NCBI RefSeq assembly: GCF_034424175.1 | Contig: NZ_CP139986.1 | Location: 2,418,001 to 2,482,000 of the forward strand | Source of the DNA: Kluyvera intermedia | GTDB taxonomy: Bacteria > Pseudomonadota > Gammaproteobacteria > Enterobacterales > Enterobacteriaceae | Direction: 5' to 3' | Length of the DNA: 64,000 nt | In this document: piece after piece, positions 29,997 through 39,706 of the stretch | Layout: each line of letters opens with the position of its first letter | How positions within the stretch are numbered: position 1 is the first letter of the stretch | Program-made: the position numbers and the translations under genes | The notes under the pieces: generated by a model | Seen by the model: only the letters and a program-made list of their open reading frames with translations | Databases searched by the model: none | Told to the model about the DNA's origin: nothing

Positions 29997-31063
29997 GCCA
30001 TCCCCCGCGCATCAAAATCCACCACCACATCGCCGCTGGTTGGCAGCGCCTGACAGCTCAGCACATAGCCCGCCGCCAGTTCGTCGGCTTCGAGGCTGTA
30101 GTTGGCGGCCATCGCCACTTCGCCGCGCACCACTTTGCATTTGCAGGTGGCGCAGACGCCGCCTTTGCAGGCGAACGGCAGGTCGGCCCCCTGGCGCAGT
30201 GCGGCGTCGAGGATGCTGTCGTCTTCGGCAGAGAGTGAAATCAGACGCTCGCGACCGTCCTGACGCAACGTCACCGTGCGCCCTTCGGCCTGTACGCCGG
30301 TGGCGCGCTTGACGCTGGTGCCTGGCGTATTGAAACGCTCCAGGTGAATGGCTTTTTCCGGCATTCCCAGCGCACGCAGCGTGGTTTCAGCATCGTCCAT
30401 CATCGCCGACGGGCCGCAGATAAAGGCGTCGTCAAAGCGGCTAAAATCGAGCAGATGCTCAGACAGCGCGCGCAGTTTGTCGCCGTCGATGCGCCCCTGT
30501 AACAGGTCACTGTCCATCGACTCCTGGCTGAACAGATGAATCACTTGTAAACGCTGCGGATAGCGGTCTTTCAGATCGGCCAGCGCCTGACGGAACATCA
30601 TGCTGTGGCTGCTGCGGTTGCCATAGATCAGGGTGAAGCGGCTGTCGCTTTCCATCGCCAGCGTGGTTTCGATAATCGCCATCATCGGCGTGATCCCGGA
30701 ACCGGCGGCGATCGCCAGATAGTCCGCGCTGCGATCGACCTGTGGCTGGTAGCCAAAGTGACCCTGCGGCACCATCACCTCAAATTCCATGCCCTGCTGG
30801 ATATCGCTCTGGGCGAAGCGTGAAAAACGGCCACCGTCGATGGCTTTCACCGCCACGCTAATTTCTGCCGGTGAGCGGCTGCGGCAGATGGAGTAGCAGC
30901 GACGCAGTTCTTCGCCACCAAGACGGGTTTTCAGCGTCAGATGCTGGCCCGGACGGAAGGCGTAGGCGCTGCGTAGCGCGTCGGGTATGGCAAAGGTGAT
31001 GGTCACCGCATCGCGGGTTTCCGGCTCAACATTTGCCACGGTAAGCGAATGAAATGTTGTCAT
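29993..31063 (-). CDS. paaE: Phenylacetyl-CoA epoxidase reductase subunit
   Basis: A 356-residue flavin reductase that passes electrons from NADPH to the PaaAC oxygenase. An FAD-binding module (RPGQHLTLK near 40, RRCYSICRS near 57) and an NAD(P)-binding module (AAGSGITPM) are followed by a C-terminal plant-type [2Fe-2S] ferredoxin domain with CKGGVCATCKCKV and CQ near the end. The start at 31063 (MTTFHSLTVAN) gives the family length. Confidence 0.97.
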   Translation of the reverse strand: MTTFHSLTVANVEPETRDAVTITFAIPDALRSAYAFRPGQHLTLKTRLGGEELRRCYSICRSRSPAEISVAVKAIDGGRFSRFAQSDIQQGMEFEVMVPQGHFGYQPQVDRSADYLAIAAGSGITPMMAIIETTLAMESDSRFTLIYGNRSSHSMMFRQALADLKDRYPQRLQVIHLFSQESMDSDLLQGRIDGDKLRALSEHLLDFSRFDDAFICGPSAMMDDAETTLRALGMPEKAIHLERFNTPGTSVKRATGVQAEGRTVTLRQDGRERLISLSAEDDSILDAALRQGADLPFACKGGVCATCKCKVVRGEVAMAANYSLEADELAAGYVLSCQALPTSGDVVVDFDARGMA

Positions 31064-31070
31064 CGCGACC

Positions 31071-31571
31071 TCAAATACATTTAAAGTAATCAAAGGGTTC
31101 ACGGCAGCTTTCGCAGCGATACAGCGCTTTGCAGGCCGTGGAACCGAATTCGCTAATCAGCGAGCTGTGGGTGCTGCCGCAGCGTGGACAGAGCACATCC
31201 TTCGGCATTTCGTCGGCGTGACAGGCGTGGGCCTGCGGCGGGCTGATGCCGTACTGGCGCAGGCGCTCGCGGGCGTCCGGGCTCATCCAGTCGGTAGTCC
31301 ACGGCGGGTCAAGCTGCAACACAATGTGCACCGGGGTGTAGCCGTGCTCGGTCATCACCGCGCGAATTTCACCTAACAGATGTTCGGTTGCCGGGCAGCC
31401 GGAATAGGTTGGCGTGAAGCCAATCACCCAGCCGTCGCCGTGACGATCTACACTGCGGACCATGCCGAGGTCGGTAATGGTCAGCACCGGGACTTCCGGG
31501 TCGGGGATGGCGCTTAGCAATCCCCAAACGGTATGCACCTCAGCGGGCGCGATGGTGGCAAGACGTTGCAT
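31071..31571 (-). CDS. paaD: Phenylacetyl-CoA epoxidase assembly protein PaaD
   Basis: A 166-residue SufT/MIP18-like protein (DPEVPVLTITDLG near residue 20) with a C-terminal zinc-ribbon-like CPRCGST...CESCREPF. It is needed for function of the epoxidase in vivo and is thought to help assemble its metal centres, although it is not a subunit of the purified complex. Confidence 0.94.
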   Translation of the reverse strand: MQRLATIAPAEVHTVWGLLSAIPDPEVPVLTITDLGMVRSVDRHGDGWVIGFTPTYSGCPATEHLLGEIRAVMTEHGYTPVHIVLQLDPPWTTDWMSPDARERLRQYGISPPQAHACHADEMPKDVLCPRCGSTHSSLISEFGSTACKALYRCESCREPFDYFKCI

Positions 31572-31583
31572 AGCGACCTCCGT

Positions 31584-32339
31584 TTACCACTGCTGACCGG
31601 GGTAAGCACGTTGCAAGTACTGCATCTCTGCCAGCATCGGCCCCAGATGTTCACTGTGCAGCCCCTGTTTCCCGCCGCTACGGAACGCCGCTTCTTGCGG
31701 GATCTGCAAACCGGAATCGAGCAGCGCGGTGTGCACCGTCGCCTGCCATTCGGCCTGTAGTTCACGCGGATCGACGGCGATCCCCTGCGCAATTAATTCG
31801 ATCTCTAGCTCATCGGCCTGGAACAACTCGCCGGTGAAGCGCCACAGGCTGTCCACCGCTTGTTGCATCAGGTTTGCCGAGTGTTCGGTGCCGTTACCCA
31901 GACGCTCCAGCCAGCCGCGGCTAAAACGCTGGTGATAGCGCACTTCTTTCAGCCCTTTGGCGGCGATAGCGGCAAGCTGCGCGTCACGGCTGTTGACCAG
32001 GCGGCTGAACAGCGCCACGTGCCAGACGTCGATAAAGAACTGACGGGCGATGGTGTCGGCAAAGTTGCCGTTCGGCTGTTCGACCAGCAGCAGATTGCGG
32101 AACTGACGTTCATCGCGACCAAAGGCCAGCGTGTCTTCGTCGCCGCTGCCGTTGAGTTCAGCGGCATAGCTGAGAAAATTGCGCGACTGACCCAGCAGGT
32201 CGAGTCCGATATTAGCCAGCGCCAGGTCAATCTCCAGCTCCGGCGCATGACCGCACCACGCGCCTAAACGCTGGGCCAGCACCAGGCCGTTATCGCCCAG
32301 ACGCAGGGCATAGGTGGCAACGGGATTCAGGTTATTCAT
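31584..32339 (-). CDS. paaC: Phenylacetyl-CoA epoxidase structural subunit PaaC
   Basis: A 251-residue ferritin-like protein that forms the stabilising partner of the catalytic PaaA in the ring 1,2-epoxidase. The helical core is visible (LEIDLALANIGLDLLGQSRN near residue 35) but carries degenerate metal sites, as known for PaaC. The start at 32339 (MNNLNPV) follows GAGGCAAC; the longer open frame upstream overlaps paaB. Confidence 0.95.
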   Translation of the reverse strand: MNNLNPVATYALRLGDNGLVLAQRLGAWCGHAPELEIDLALANIGLDLLGQSRNFLSYAAELNGSGDEDTLAFGRDERQFRNLLLVEQPNGNFADTIARQFFIDVWHVALFSRLVNSRDAQLAAIAAKGLKEVRYHQRFSRGWLERLGNGTEHSANLMQQAVDSLWRFTGELFQADELEIELIAQGIAVDPRELQAEWQATVHTALLDSGLQIPQEAAFRSGGKQGLHSEHLGPMLAEMQYLQRAYPGQQW

Positions 32340-32346
32340 CGTTGCC

Positions 32347-32634
32347 TCACATATGTTCCATGCCGTCCGGCACGGTGTAGAACGTCGGATGGCGGTAGAC
32401 TTTGCTCTCTGCCGGGTCGAAAAACGCACCGCGTTCTTCCGGTTGCGAGGCGACAATTTCGCTCGCCTTCACTACCCAAATCGAACAACCTTCGCTGCGA
32501 CGGGTGTAGGCATCGCGCGCGTTTTCCAGCGCCATCTGGTCATCGGCGGCGTGCAGACTGCCGACGTGACGGTGAGACAAACCTTGTTTGCTGCGGACAA
32601 ACACTTCGTATAACGGCCAGTATGTTTTGCTCAT
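32347..32634 (-). CDS. paaB: Phenylacetyl-CoA epoxidase subunit PaaB
   Basis: A 95-residue protein of the PaaB family, the same length as in E. coli. It bridges PaaAC heterodimers in the multicomponent oxygenase and is essential for activity. The start at 32634 (MSKTYWPLYEVFVR) is preceded by AAGGAGAAT. Confidence 0.96.
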   Translation of the reverse strand: MSKTYWPLYEVFVRSKQGLSHRHVGSLHAADDQMALENARDAYTRRSEGCSIWVVKASEIVASQPEERGAFFDPAESKVYRHPTFYTVPDGMEHM

Positions 32635-32645
32635 CTTTATTCTCC

Positions 32646-33575
32646 TTAGGCGGCGCTGCGGGCCTGCTGTTTTTCGGCATGCGCCAGCGCGGCTTCGCGC
32701 ACCCATGCCCCCTCTTCCCAGGCTTTGCGTTTTGCGCCCAGACGTTCGTGGTTACAGATGCCACGCCCGTTGATGACTTCATTAAGTTCCTGCCAGTCAA
32801 TTTCGCCGTAGCGGTAGTGACCGGTAGCTTCGTCAAGCGTCAGGTCAGCGTCCGGCACCTGCATGCCGAGGATTTCCACCTGCGGCACGGTGTTGTCGAC
32901 AAAGCGCTGACGCAATTCGTCATTCGAGTGCAGTTTGATTTTCCACGCCATGCTGCGGGCGCTGTTCGGCGAGTTGTCATCGCTCGGGCCGAACATCATC
33001 AGCGCTGGCCACCAGAAGCGGTTGATGGCGTCCTGCAGCATCTGACGCTGTTCTTCGCTCCCTGCCGCCAGCGCCATGCAGGCTTCAAAACCCTGACGCT
33101 GGTGGAAGCTCTCTTCTTTGCAGATTTTGACCATCGCCCGGGCATACGGGCCGTATGAGGTGCGGCACAGCGCCACCTGATTGACGATCGCAGCGCCGTC
33201 GACCAACCAACCGATGACGCCGATATCCGCCCAGGTCAGGGTTGGATAGTTAAAAATGGAGGAGTACTTCATCTGCCCGTCGAGCATCTTCTGATACAGA
33301 TCTTCACGCGCGCAGCCGAGGGTTTCGGCGGCGCTGTAGAGGTACAGGCCATGTCCGGCTTCGTCCTGAACTTTCGCCAGCAGAATCGCTTTGCGGCGAA
33401 GCGTTGGGGCGCGGGTTACCCAGTTACCTTCCGGCAGCATGCCAACAATTTCCGAATGCGCATGCTGACCAATCTGACGAATCAGCGTTTTGCGGTAGGC
33501 ATCCGGCATCCAGTCCTGCGGTTCGATGGCGGTATCCTGCGCGATGCGCTGGTCAAAGCTATGTTCTTCTGTCAC
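32646..33575 (-). CDS. paaA: Phenylacetyl-CoA epoxidase catalytic subunit PaaA
   Basis: A 309-residue ferritin-like diiron protein; EDE/H-type ligands are visible in [12 protein letters not shown] and [15 protein letters not shown]. It inserts one oxygen atom into the aromatic ring of phenylacetyl-CoA. The start is GTG at 33575, as in the E. coli gene; an ATG five bases upstream runs into a stop after two codons. It is the first gene of paaABCDEFGHIJK and diverges from paaZ. Confidence 0.97.
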   Translation of the reverse strand: MTEEHSFDQRIAQDTAIEPQDWMPDAYRKTLIRQIGQHAHSEIVGMLPEGNWVTRAPTLRRKAILLAKVQDEAGHGLYLYSAAETLGCAREDLYQKMLDGQMKYSSIFNYPTLTWADIGVIGWLVDGAAIVNQVALCRTSYGPYARAMVKICKEESFHQRQGFEACMALAAGSEEQRQMLQDAINRFWWPALMMFGPSDDNSPNSARSMAWKIKLHSNDELRQRFVDNTVPQVEILGMQVPDADLTLDEATGHYRYGEIDWQELNEVINGRGICNHERLGAKRKAWEEGAWVREAALAHAEKQQARSAA

Positions 33576-33587
33576 GTCATCACCTTA

Positions 33588-33626
33588 TGATTCCGATAAA
33601 TTCAACAAATCAATTTTTGCGAATCA
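33588..33626. promoter_or_regulatory. PaaX operator of the paaA promoter
   Basis: TGATTC at 33588-33593 and GAATCA at 33621-33626 are inverted with exactly 27 bp between them, and the right arm sits in a context (AGTGATTCGC on the other strand) close to the reported PaaX consensus WWTRTGATTCGYGWT. It starts 12 bp upstream of the paaA start codon. A further TGATTC half-site lies at 33805-33810 before paaZ. Confidence 0.8.
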
Positions 33627-33860
33627 CTTTGTTTTATAAAAGTTACATCTTAGTTAAATAAAACCACAAATTTTGTTTGTGAATTTTGTGATGAGTACCG
33701 CAAAGGGTTTTATTAATCCTTTTATAAACAGGCTTGTATCACTATCAGGGATAGTGTCCTCGATCGCATTGTTAACAAATTATTAAAATCAGGCTTGCAT
33801 TTTATGATTCAGAAAAGAACTATTTATAGCGAGATTACGTAACATATCTGGAGAATAACC

Positions 33861-35909
33861 ATGCAGCAGTTAGCCAGCTATTTATCCGGCGCCTGGCAGA
33901 CCGGCCGGGGCCGCACCCGCACCATTCATCACGCCATCAGCGGAGAAGCGCTGTGGGAAGTCACAAGCGAGGGGCTGGATATGGCGCAGGCGCGCCGGTT
34001 CGCCATCGAGCACGGCGGCAAAGCGTTACAGGCGATGACCTTTATTGAACGCAGCGCAATGTTAAAAGCGGTGGCGAAACATCTGCTGGAGCTGAAGGCC
34101 GATTTCTACGCGATTTCCGCCGAGACCGGCGCGACGCGTGCGGATAGCTGGGTGGATATTGAAGGCGGTATCGGCACCCTCTTCACCTACGCAGGTCTCG
34201 GCAGCCGTGAACTGCCGGACGATACCCTGTGGCCGGAAGATGAGCTGATCCCGCTGTCCAAACAAGGCGGCTTTGCCGCGCGTCACGTGCTGACCTCCAA
34301 ATCCGGCGTGGCGGTGCATATCAACGCCTTTAATTTCCCCTGCTGGGGCATGTTAGAAAAGCTGGCCCCCACCTGGCTTGCCGGGATGCCCGCGATCATC
34401 AAACCGGCCACCGCCACCGCGCAGCTAACCCAGGCGATGGTCAAAGCGATTGTAGATAGCGGGCTGGTGCCGGAAGGCGCGATCAGCCTGATTTGCGGCG
34501 GCGCGGGCGACCTGCTCGACCAGCTTGATCATCAGGACGTGGTGACTTTTACCGGCTCAGCAAAAACCGGGCAGCAATTGCGCGTGCATCCAAATCTGGT
34601 GGCGAAATCTGTTCCCTTCACCATGGAAGCGGACTCGCTGAACTGCTGCGTGCTGGGCGAGGATGTGACGCCGGAACAGCCTGAATTTGTGCTATTTATC
34701 CGTGAAGTGGTGCGTGAGATGACCACCAAAGCCGGGCAAAAATGTACCGCTATTCGCCGGATTATCGTGCCACAGGCGCAGGTGAAAGCGGTGAGCGAAG
34801 CGCTGATTGCGCGTCTGCAAAAAGTGGTGGTCGGCGACCCGGCGCAGGAAGGCGTGAAGATGGGCGCGCTGGTCAACAGCGAGCAGCGTCAGGACGTGCA
34901 GGACAACGTGAATCGTCTGGTGGACGCCGGATGTGAAGTGCTGCTGGGTGGCAAAGCCGATCTCAATGCTGCCGGGGCATTCTTCCCGCCGACGCTGCTG
35001 TTCTGCGCGCAGCCGGATGAAGTGGCGGCGGTTCACGCTATTGAAGCGTTTGGCCCAGTGGCGACGCTGATGCCGTATCAGAATAGCGAGCATGCGATGC
35101 AGCTGGCACGCGCCGGTGAAGGTAGCCTGGCGGGAACGTTAGTGACGGCAGATGGTGCACTGGCGCGTGCGTTTATTCTCGGTGCTGCCCGCGCCCACGG
35201 GCGAATTCAGGTGCTGAACGAAGAATCTTCCGTCGAATCTACCGGCCACGGTTCACCGCTGCCGCAGCTGGTACACGGCGGCCCGGGACGTGCGGGCGGC
35301 GGCGAAGAACTCGGCGGCCTGCGGGCGGTAAAACACTACATGCAGCGCACCGCGATTCAGGGCAGCCCAACCATGCTTGCGGCTATCGGCCAGCAATGGG
35401 TGCGCGGCGCGCAGGTGGCAGAAGACCGCATCCACCCGTTCCGCAAATATTTTGAAGAGATCCAGCCCGGTGACAGCCTGCTGACCCCACGCCGCACGCT
35501 GACCGAAGCGGATATCGTCAACTTTGCCTGCCTGAGCGGCGATCACTTCTACGCTCACATGGACAAAATTGCCGCCGCCGAGTCGATTTTTGGCGAGCGC
35601 GTGGTACACGGTTACTTCCTGATTTCTGCCGCCGCGGGGCTGTTTGTTGACGCGGGCGTCGGCCCGGTTATCGCCAACTACGGCATGGAAAACCTGCGCT
35701 TTATCGAACCGGTAAAACCGGGCGATACCATCCAGGTGCGCCTGACCTGCAAGCGCAAAACGGTGAAACGCCAGCGCAGCGCCGAGGAGAAAGCCACCGG
35801 TGTGGTGGAATGGGCGGTGGAGATTTTCAACCAGCATCAGCAGGCGGTGGCGCTGTACTCCATTTTGACGCTGGTCGCGCGTCAGAACGGGGATTTCCCC
35901 CAACAGTAA
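33861..35909 (+). CDS. paaZ: Bifunctional oxepin-CoA hydrolase / 3-oxo-5,6-dehydrosuberyl-CoA semialdehyde dehydrogenase
   Basis: A 682-residue fusion. The N-terminal aldehyde dehydrogenase (about residues 1-510) has the active cysteine in [10 protein letters not shown] and [10 protein letters not shown] in the NADP site. The C-terminal MaoC-like hydratase domain (about 530-675) contains [12 protein letters not shown] and opens the oxepin ring. PaaZ has its own promoter facing away from paaA, controlled by PaaX in E. coli. RBS: GGAGAATAACC before the ATG. Confidence 0.97.
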   Translation: MQQLASYLSGAWQTGRGRTRTIHHAISGEALWEVTSEGLDMAQARRFAIEHGGKALQAMTFIERSAMLKAVAKHLLELKADFYAISAETGATRADSWVDIEGGIGTLFTYAGLGSRELPDDTLWPEDELIPLSKQGGFAARHVLTSKSGVAVHINAFNFPCWGMLEKLAPTWLAGMPAIIKPATATAQLTQAMVKAIVDSGLVPEGAISLICGGAGDLLDQLDHQDVVTFTGSAKTGQQLRVHPNLVAKSVPFTMEADSLNCCVLGEDVTPEQPEFVLFIREVVREMTTKAGQKCTAIRRIIVPQAQVKAVSEALIARLQKVVVGDPAQEGVKMGALVNSEQRQDVQDNVNRLVDAGCEVLLGGKADLNAAGAFFPPTLLFCAQPDEVAAVHAIEAFGPVATLMPYQNSEHAMQLARAGEGSLAGTLVTADGALARAFILGAARAHGRIQVLNEESSVESTGHGSPLPQLVHGGPGRAGGGEELGGLRAVKHYMQRTAIQGSPTMLAAIGQQWVRGAQVAEDRIHPFRKYFEEIQPGDSLLTPRRTLTEADIVNFACLSGDHFYAHMDKIAAAESIFGERVVHGYFLISAAAGLFVDAGVGPVIANYGMENLRFIEPVKPGDTIQVRLTCKRKTVKRQRSAEEKATGVVEWAVEIFNQHQQAVALYSILTLVARQNGDFPQQ

Positions 35910-36219
35910 CTCGAACGGGCGCCCCCCTTGTGGACCCTCTCCCTTTTGAAGGGAGAGGGTTACGGCTTCATAATTAAAAAGAGTTTTCTTCATGTTTATA
36001 TCCTGCCAGCCCCCTCACCCTAGCCCTCTCCCCAAAGGGGCGAGGGAATCGTACTGTGCACCGAGTTAGCACCTTCATTGAACCCGTAAAAATAACTGGC
36101 ATAACTGACCAATAACCTGGCAAGCGTGAGCAAACGTATCGTGACGTTTGGCTGTTAGGTTAAGAGACTGGAACCGAAAAGCCTGGCACGGCACAACATA
36201 ACGATAAGATGAGGTCACA
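35910..36219. other. paaZ-tynA intergenic region with inverted repeats
   Basis: Of 310 bp, the left part holds two short inverted repeats: ACCCTCTCCCTT-TTG-AAGGGAGAGGGT (35934-35960) and CCCTCTCCCC-AAA-GGGGCGAGGG (36024-36046), the latter matching the repeat near paaX. The first may terminate paaZ. The right half should contain the tynA promoter; TGGCA-N9-AAA at 36118-36134 is one base off the FeaR consensus TGNCA-N8-AAA. No gene is seen. Confidence 0.6.
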
Positions 36220-38487
36220 ATGTCTAACGCTTTGATTCAAAAGACACGCAAAACCGCACTGGCGCTGGCTATCGCCCTGTGTTGCGTCGGGACTGGCCCC
36301 GCGTTCGCCCACGGTGGCGAAGCGCATATGGTCCCTATGGACAAAACGCTGCAGGAGTTTGGCGCTGACGTTCAGTGGGATGATTACGCGCAGGTGTTTA
36401 CCCTGATTAAAGACGGTGCCTACGTGAAGGTGAAGCCGGGCGCGAAAACCGCGATCCTCAACGGCAAATCACTGAACTTACAGGTGCCGGTAGTGATGAA
36501 AAACGGCAAAGCGTGGATTTCTGAAACCTTTATCAACGACGTTTTCCAGTCCGGGCTTGATCAGACTTTCCAGGTCGAAAAAGTCCCTCACCCGCTGAAC
36601 TCGCTGTCATCAGCAGAGATTGGCGAAGCGGTCACGATTGTTAAAGCCGCACCGGAGTTCCAGGCCAATACGCGTTTCACCGAAATCTCCCTGCATGAGC
36701 CGGATAAAAAAGCCGTATGGGATTTTGCCCTCAACGGTACGCCGGTTAACGCCCCGCGCACCGCCGACGTGGTAATGCTCGACGGCAAGCACGTGATTGA
36801 AGCGGTGGTCGATCTGCAAAACAAAAAGATCCTCTCCTGGACACCGATCAAAGACGCCCACGGCATGGTGCTGCTTGATGATTTCGCCAGCGTGCAGAAC
36901 ATCATTAACGCCAGCACCGAGTTTGCTGACGTGCTGAAAAAACACGGTATCCAGGACACCAGCAAAGTGGTCACCACCCCGCTCACCGTCGGTTACTTCG
37001 ACGGTAAAGACGGCCTGAAACAGGACGCACGCCTGCTGAAAGTGGTCAGCTACCTCGATACCGGCGACGGCAACTACTGGGCGCACCCGATTGAAAATCA
37101 GGTCGCCGTCGTTGACCTTGAGCAGAAAAAAATCATCAAGATTGAAGAAGGTCCGGTGATCCCGGTACCGATGCAATCCCGTCCATACGATGGCCGCGAC
37201 CGCGTCGCAAAATCGGTGAAACCGCTCGAAATTATCGAACCGGAAGGCAAAAACTACACAATCACCGGCGATATGGTTGACTGGCAGAACTGGGACTTCC
37301 ACCTGCGCCTGAACTCGCGCGTCGGGCCGATTCTCTCCACCGTGACCTATAACGACAACGGCAAAAAACGTCAGGTGATGTACGAAGGATCGCTCGGCGG
37401 GATGATCGTGCCTTACGGCGACCCGGATGTGGGCTGGTACTTCAAGGCGTATCTGGATTCCGGCGATTACGGCATGGGCACCCTGACCTCGCCAATCGTG
37501 CGCGGCAAAGATGCGCCGTCTAACGCCGTGCTGCTGGATGAAACCATCGCCGATTACACCGGCGCGCCGTCCACCATTCCACGCGCCGTCGCCATCTTCG
37601 AACGCTACGCCGGGCCTGAGTATAAACACCAGGAGATGGGCAAACCGAACGTCAGCACCGAGCGCCGCGAACTGGTGGTGCGCTGGATCAGCACCGTCGG
37701 TAACTACGACTATATCTTCGACTGGGTGTTCCACGAAAACGGCACCATCGGCATTGACGCCGGGGCCACTGGCATTGAAGCGGTGAAAGGCGTGCTGGCG
37801 AAAACCATGCACGACCCGAGCGCCAAAGACGATACCCGCTACGGTACGCTGATCGACCATAATATTGTCGGCACCACCCACCAGCATATTTACAACTTCC
37901 GCTTAGACCTCGATGTCGATGGCGAAAATAACAGCCTGGTGGCGATGGACCCGGAAGTGAAGCCAAACACCAGCGGCGGCCCGCGCACCAGCACCATGCA
38001 GGTGAATCAGTACAGCATTGAAAGCGAGCAGAAAGCGGCGCAGAAGTTTAACCCGGGCACCATCCGCCTGCTGAGCAATACCACGAAAGAAAACCGCATG
38101 GGCAATCCAGTGTCCTACCAGATTATCCCTTACGCAGGCGGCACGCATCCAGCAGCGACCGGCGCAAAATTCGCCCCTGACGAGTGGATTTATCACCGTC
38201 TGAGCTTTATGGATAAGCAGCTGTGGGTCACCCGCTATCATCAGGATGAGCGTTACCCGGAAGGGAAATACCCGAACCGCTCGATTCACGACACCGGTCT
38301 GGGGCAGTATGCGAAGGACGATGAGTCGCTGGATAATAATGATGATGTGGTGTGGATCACTACCGGTACCACCCACGTGGCGCGCGCCGAAGAATGGCCG
38401 ATTATGCCGACGGAATGGGCGCATGCGTTGTTGAAACCGTGGAACTTCTTTGACGAGACGCCGACGCTGGGTGAGAAGAAGAAGTAA
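36220..38487 (+). CDS. tynA: Periplasmic copper amine oxidase (tyramine/phenylethylamine oxidase)
   Basis: A 755-residue topaquinone enzyme that oxidises phenylethylamine and tyramine to aldehydes, releasing ammonia and H2O2. A Sec signal peptide ends near residue 30 (GPAFA-HGG). The tyrosine converted to topaquinone is Tyr496 of the precursor in VGNYDYIFDW; the HQHIYNFRLDLD segment provides the first two copper histidines. Its aldehyde product is the substrate of FeaB, encoded 11 kb away here although adjacent in E. coli K-12. Expected control: FeaR. Confidence 0.97.
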   Translation: MSNALIQKTRKTALALAIALCCVGTGPAFAHGGEAHMVPMDKTLQEFGADVQWDDYAQVFTLIKDGAYVKVKPGAKTAILNGKSLNLQVPVVMKNGKAWISETFINDVFQSGLDQTFQVEKVPHPLNSLSSAEIGEAVTIVKAAPEFQANTRFTEISLHEPDKKAVWDFALNGTPVNAPRTADVVMLDGKHVIEAVVDLQNKKILSWTPIKDAHGMVLLDDFASVQNIINASTEFADVLKKHGIQDTSKVVTTPLTVGYFDGKDGLKQDARLLKVVSYLDTGDGNYWAHPIENQVAVVDLEQKKIIKIEEGPVIPVPMQSRPYDGRDRVAKSVKPLEIIEPEGKNYTITGDMVDWQNWDFHLRLNSRVGPILSTVTYNDNGKKRQVMYEGSLGGMIVPYGDPDVGWYFKAYLDSGDYGMGTLTSPIVRGKDAPSNAVLLDETIADYTGAPSTIPRAVAIFERYAGPEYKHQEMGKPNVSTERRELVVRWISTVGNYDYIFDWVFHENGTIGIDAGATGIEAVKGVLAKTMHDPSAKDDTRYGTLIDHNIVGTTHQHIYNFRLDLDVDGENNSLVAMDPEVKPNTSGGPRTSTMQVNQYSIESEQKAAQKFNPGTIRLLSNTTKENRMGNPVSYQIIPYAGGTHPAATGAKFAPDEWIYHRLSFMDKQLWVTRYHQDERYPEGKYPNRSIHDTGLGQYAKDDESLDNNDDVVWITTGTTHVARAEEWPIMPTEWAHALLKPWNFFDETPTLGEKKK

Positions 38488-38502
38488 GGTGATTTGAGCG
38501 CT

Positions 38503-38545
38503 AAACGGCGATAAATCCGGGGGATGGGTTTATCGCCGTTTTTTT
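38503..38545 (+). terminator. Rho-independent terminator after tynA
   Basis: AACGGCGATAAA and TTTATCGCCG pair across a 13-base loop, followed by seven T residues. A near-identical terminator is found at 44822-44861. Confidence 0.9.
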
Positions 38546-38670
38546 GTTTGAGGGGCTGGTTTGTGCCAAGAGCGGACGTAGATTGAAGCTAGCCTGCAAA
38601 AATGACTTTTATCCTTTTAGTTAACTTAACGTGCCGTATTGCTTGTTGAAGAACAATGTTTACGCAAAAA

Positions 38671-38690
38671 ATGAATGAGCGTTCATTCAT
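38671..38690. promoter_or_regulatory. 20-bp palindrome, likely TetR-family operator
   Basis: ATGAATGA-GCGT-TCATTCAT is a perfect inverted repeat, 57 bp upstream of the arginase-family start codon. Operators with this ATGAATGAnCGnTCATTCAT look are widely used by AcrR/TetR-type regulators. The tetR-family gene at 39707 is the obvious candidate to bind it. Confidence 0.8.
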
Positions 38691-38746
38691 ATCTGAGTTA
38701 TGATTCACTCAATTCAGTCTGTTATCAAAGCAAACAAAGGCAAATT

Positions 38747-39610
38747 ATGACCAGTACAACGCTCAGACTTTTATTTCCTCAATGGCAAGGAGGCAATAAT
38801 CCCCCCTATCATCTTGGGTCGCTTCTTCTCTCGTATCTTTCCCCCGGATCGGATGGCCCTATTGAGTCTGTTCCGGTCGATGAGCCCACAACGGAGCCAC
38901 AGCCCGTAGTGGATGGCATTACCGCTAAACCCCAAATTATCAGGCAACTCAACGATGCAGCCACTCTGATTGAGAAACATAATCCCGATTCAATTGTCGT
39001 TTTTGGTGGCGATTGCCTGGTATCACTGGCTCCTTTTGCCCATCTGCTTAATAAATACGGTGATAAACTGGGTGTGCTCTGGATTGACTCTCATCCTGAT
39101 GTGCAGACTGCAAAACAATATCCGAATGCCCATGCCCATGTTCTTGGAGCGCTAATTGGAACGGGTGATAAAGATTTAGTTGCTCATGTATCAACCAGAC
39201 TCAACCCTTCAAAAATAATGATTGCAGGTATCCACGATCCACTGCCTTATGAAGCTGAATATCTTGCTAGTCATAGCATTGAGACGGTAGGTCCTGAAAA
39301 GGTTAAAAACGACGCGAACGATGTCACTGAATGGATCGAGAGAGAAAATATTGAACATCTGGCAATACACATTGATCTGGACGTTCTCGATCCGTCACTT
39401 TTCCGTTCGGTTCTTTTCGCCAAGCCTGGCAGAGGAGAACATGACTTTGGTGACGTCGCAGAAGGTAAACTATCCATGGAAGATGTTCTAAATCTGATAG
39501 ATCAGGCAACCTCAAAAGCGGAAGCTGTCGGCCTTACGATTGCGGAACATCTGCCGTGGGATATGCTGAATCTCAAGAATATGCTCAGTGCGTTACCGCT
39601 GATGAAGTAA
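38747..39610 (+). CDS. Arginase/agmatinase/formiminoglutamase-family protein
   Basis: A 287-residue ureohydrolase-fold protein. Metal-binding motifs are WIDSHPD (Asp114, His116, Asp118) and IHIDLDVLDP (Asp210, Asp212). The first motif, normally GGDHS or GGNHS, reads GGDCLVS, so the usual histidine ligand is Cys90; some uncharacterised arginase relatives share this change. The start at 38747 (MTSTTLRLLFPQWQ) follows AAAGG. The next gene in the same direction is a TetR regulator, and a palindromic operator lies upstream. The substrate is unknown: hydrolysis of a guanidine compound is the default guess. The sequence is more AT-rich than its neighbours. Confidence 0.87.
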   Translation: MTSTTLRLLFPQWQGGNNPPYHLGSLLLSYLSPGSDGPIESVPVDEPTTEPQPVVDGITAKPQIIRQLNDAATLIEKHNPDSIVVFGGDCLVSLAPFAHLLNKYGDKLGVLWIDSHPDVQTAKQYPNAHAHVLGALIGTGDKDLVAHVSTRLNPSKIMIAGIHDPLPYEAEYLASHSIETVGPEKVKNDANDVTEWIERENIEHLAIHIDLDVLDPSLFRSVLFAKPGRGEHDFGDVAEGKLSMEDVLNLIDQATSKAEAVGLTIAEHLPWDMLNLKNMLSALPLMK

Positions 39611-39616
39611 CATCTG

Positions 39617-39660
39617 ATTCCTGGAGCCAGACTACCGAGTTCAACACTGGCTCCAGGAAT
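39617..39660 (+). terminator. Strong hairpin after the arginase-family gene
   Basis: ATTCCTGGAGCCAG and CTGGCTCCAGGAAT are 14-bp perfect complements with a 16-base loop. There is no T tract, so it may attenuate transcription into the downstream tetR gene or protect the 3' end rather than fully terminate. Confidence 0.65.
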
Positions 39661-39706
39661 AAAAGCGCGCTACAGTCCGGATACCAGATTAAACATAATA
39701 GTCAAC

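Noticed and set aside
35253..35993. 246-codon open frame on the minus strand opposite the 3' half of paaZ
   Set aside because: Shadow of the paaZ hydratase domain; no supporting motif.
36610..37887. 425-codon open frame on the minus strand opposite tynA
   Set aside because: Antisense to a well-conserved tynA; no ribosome binding site or family similarity.
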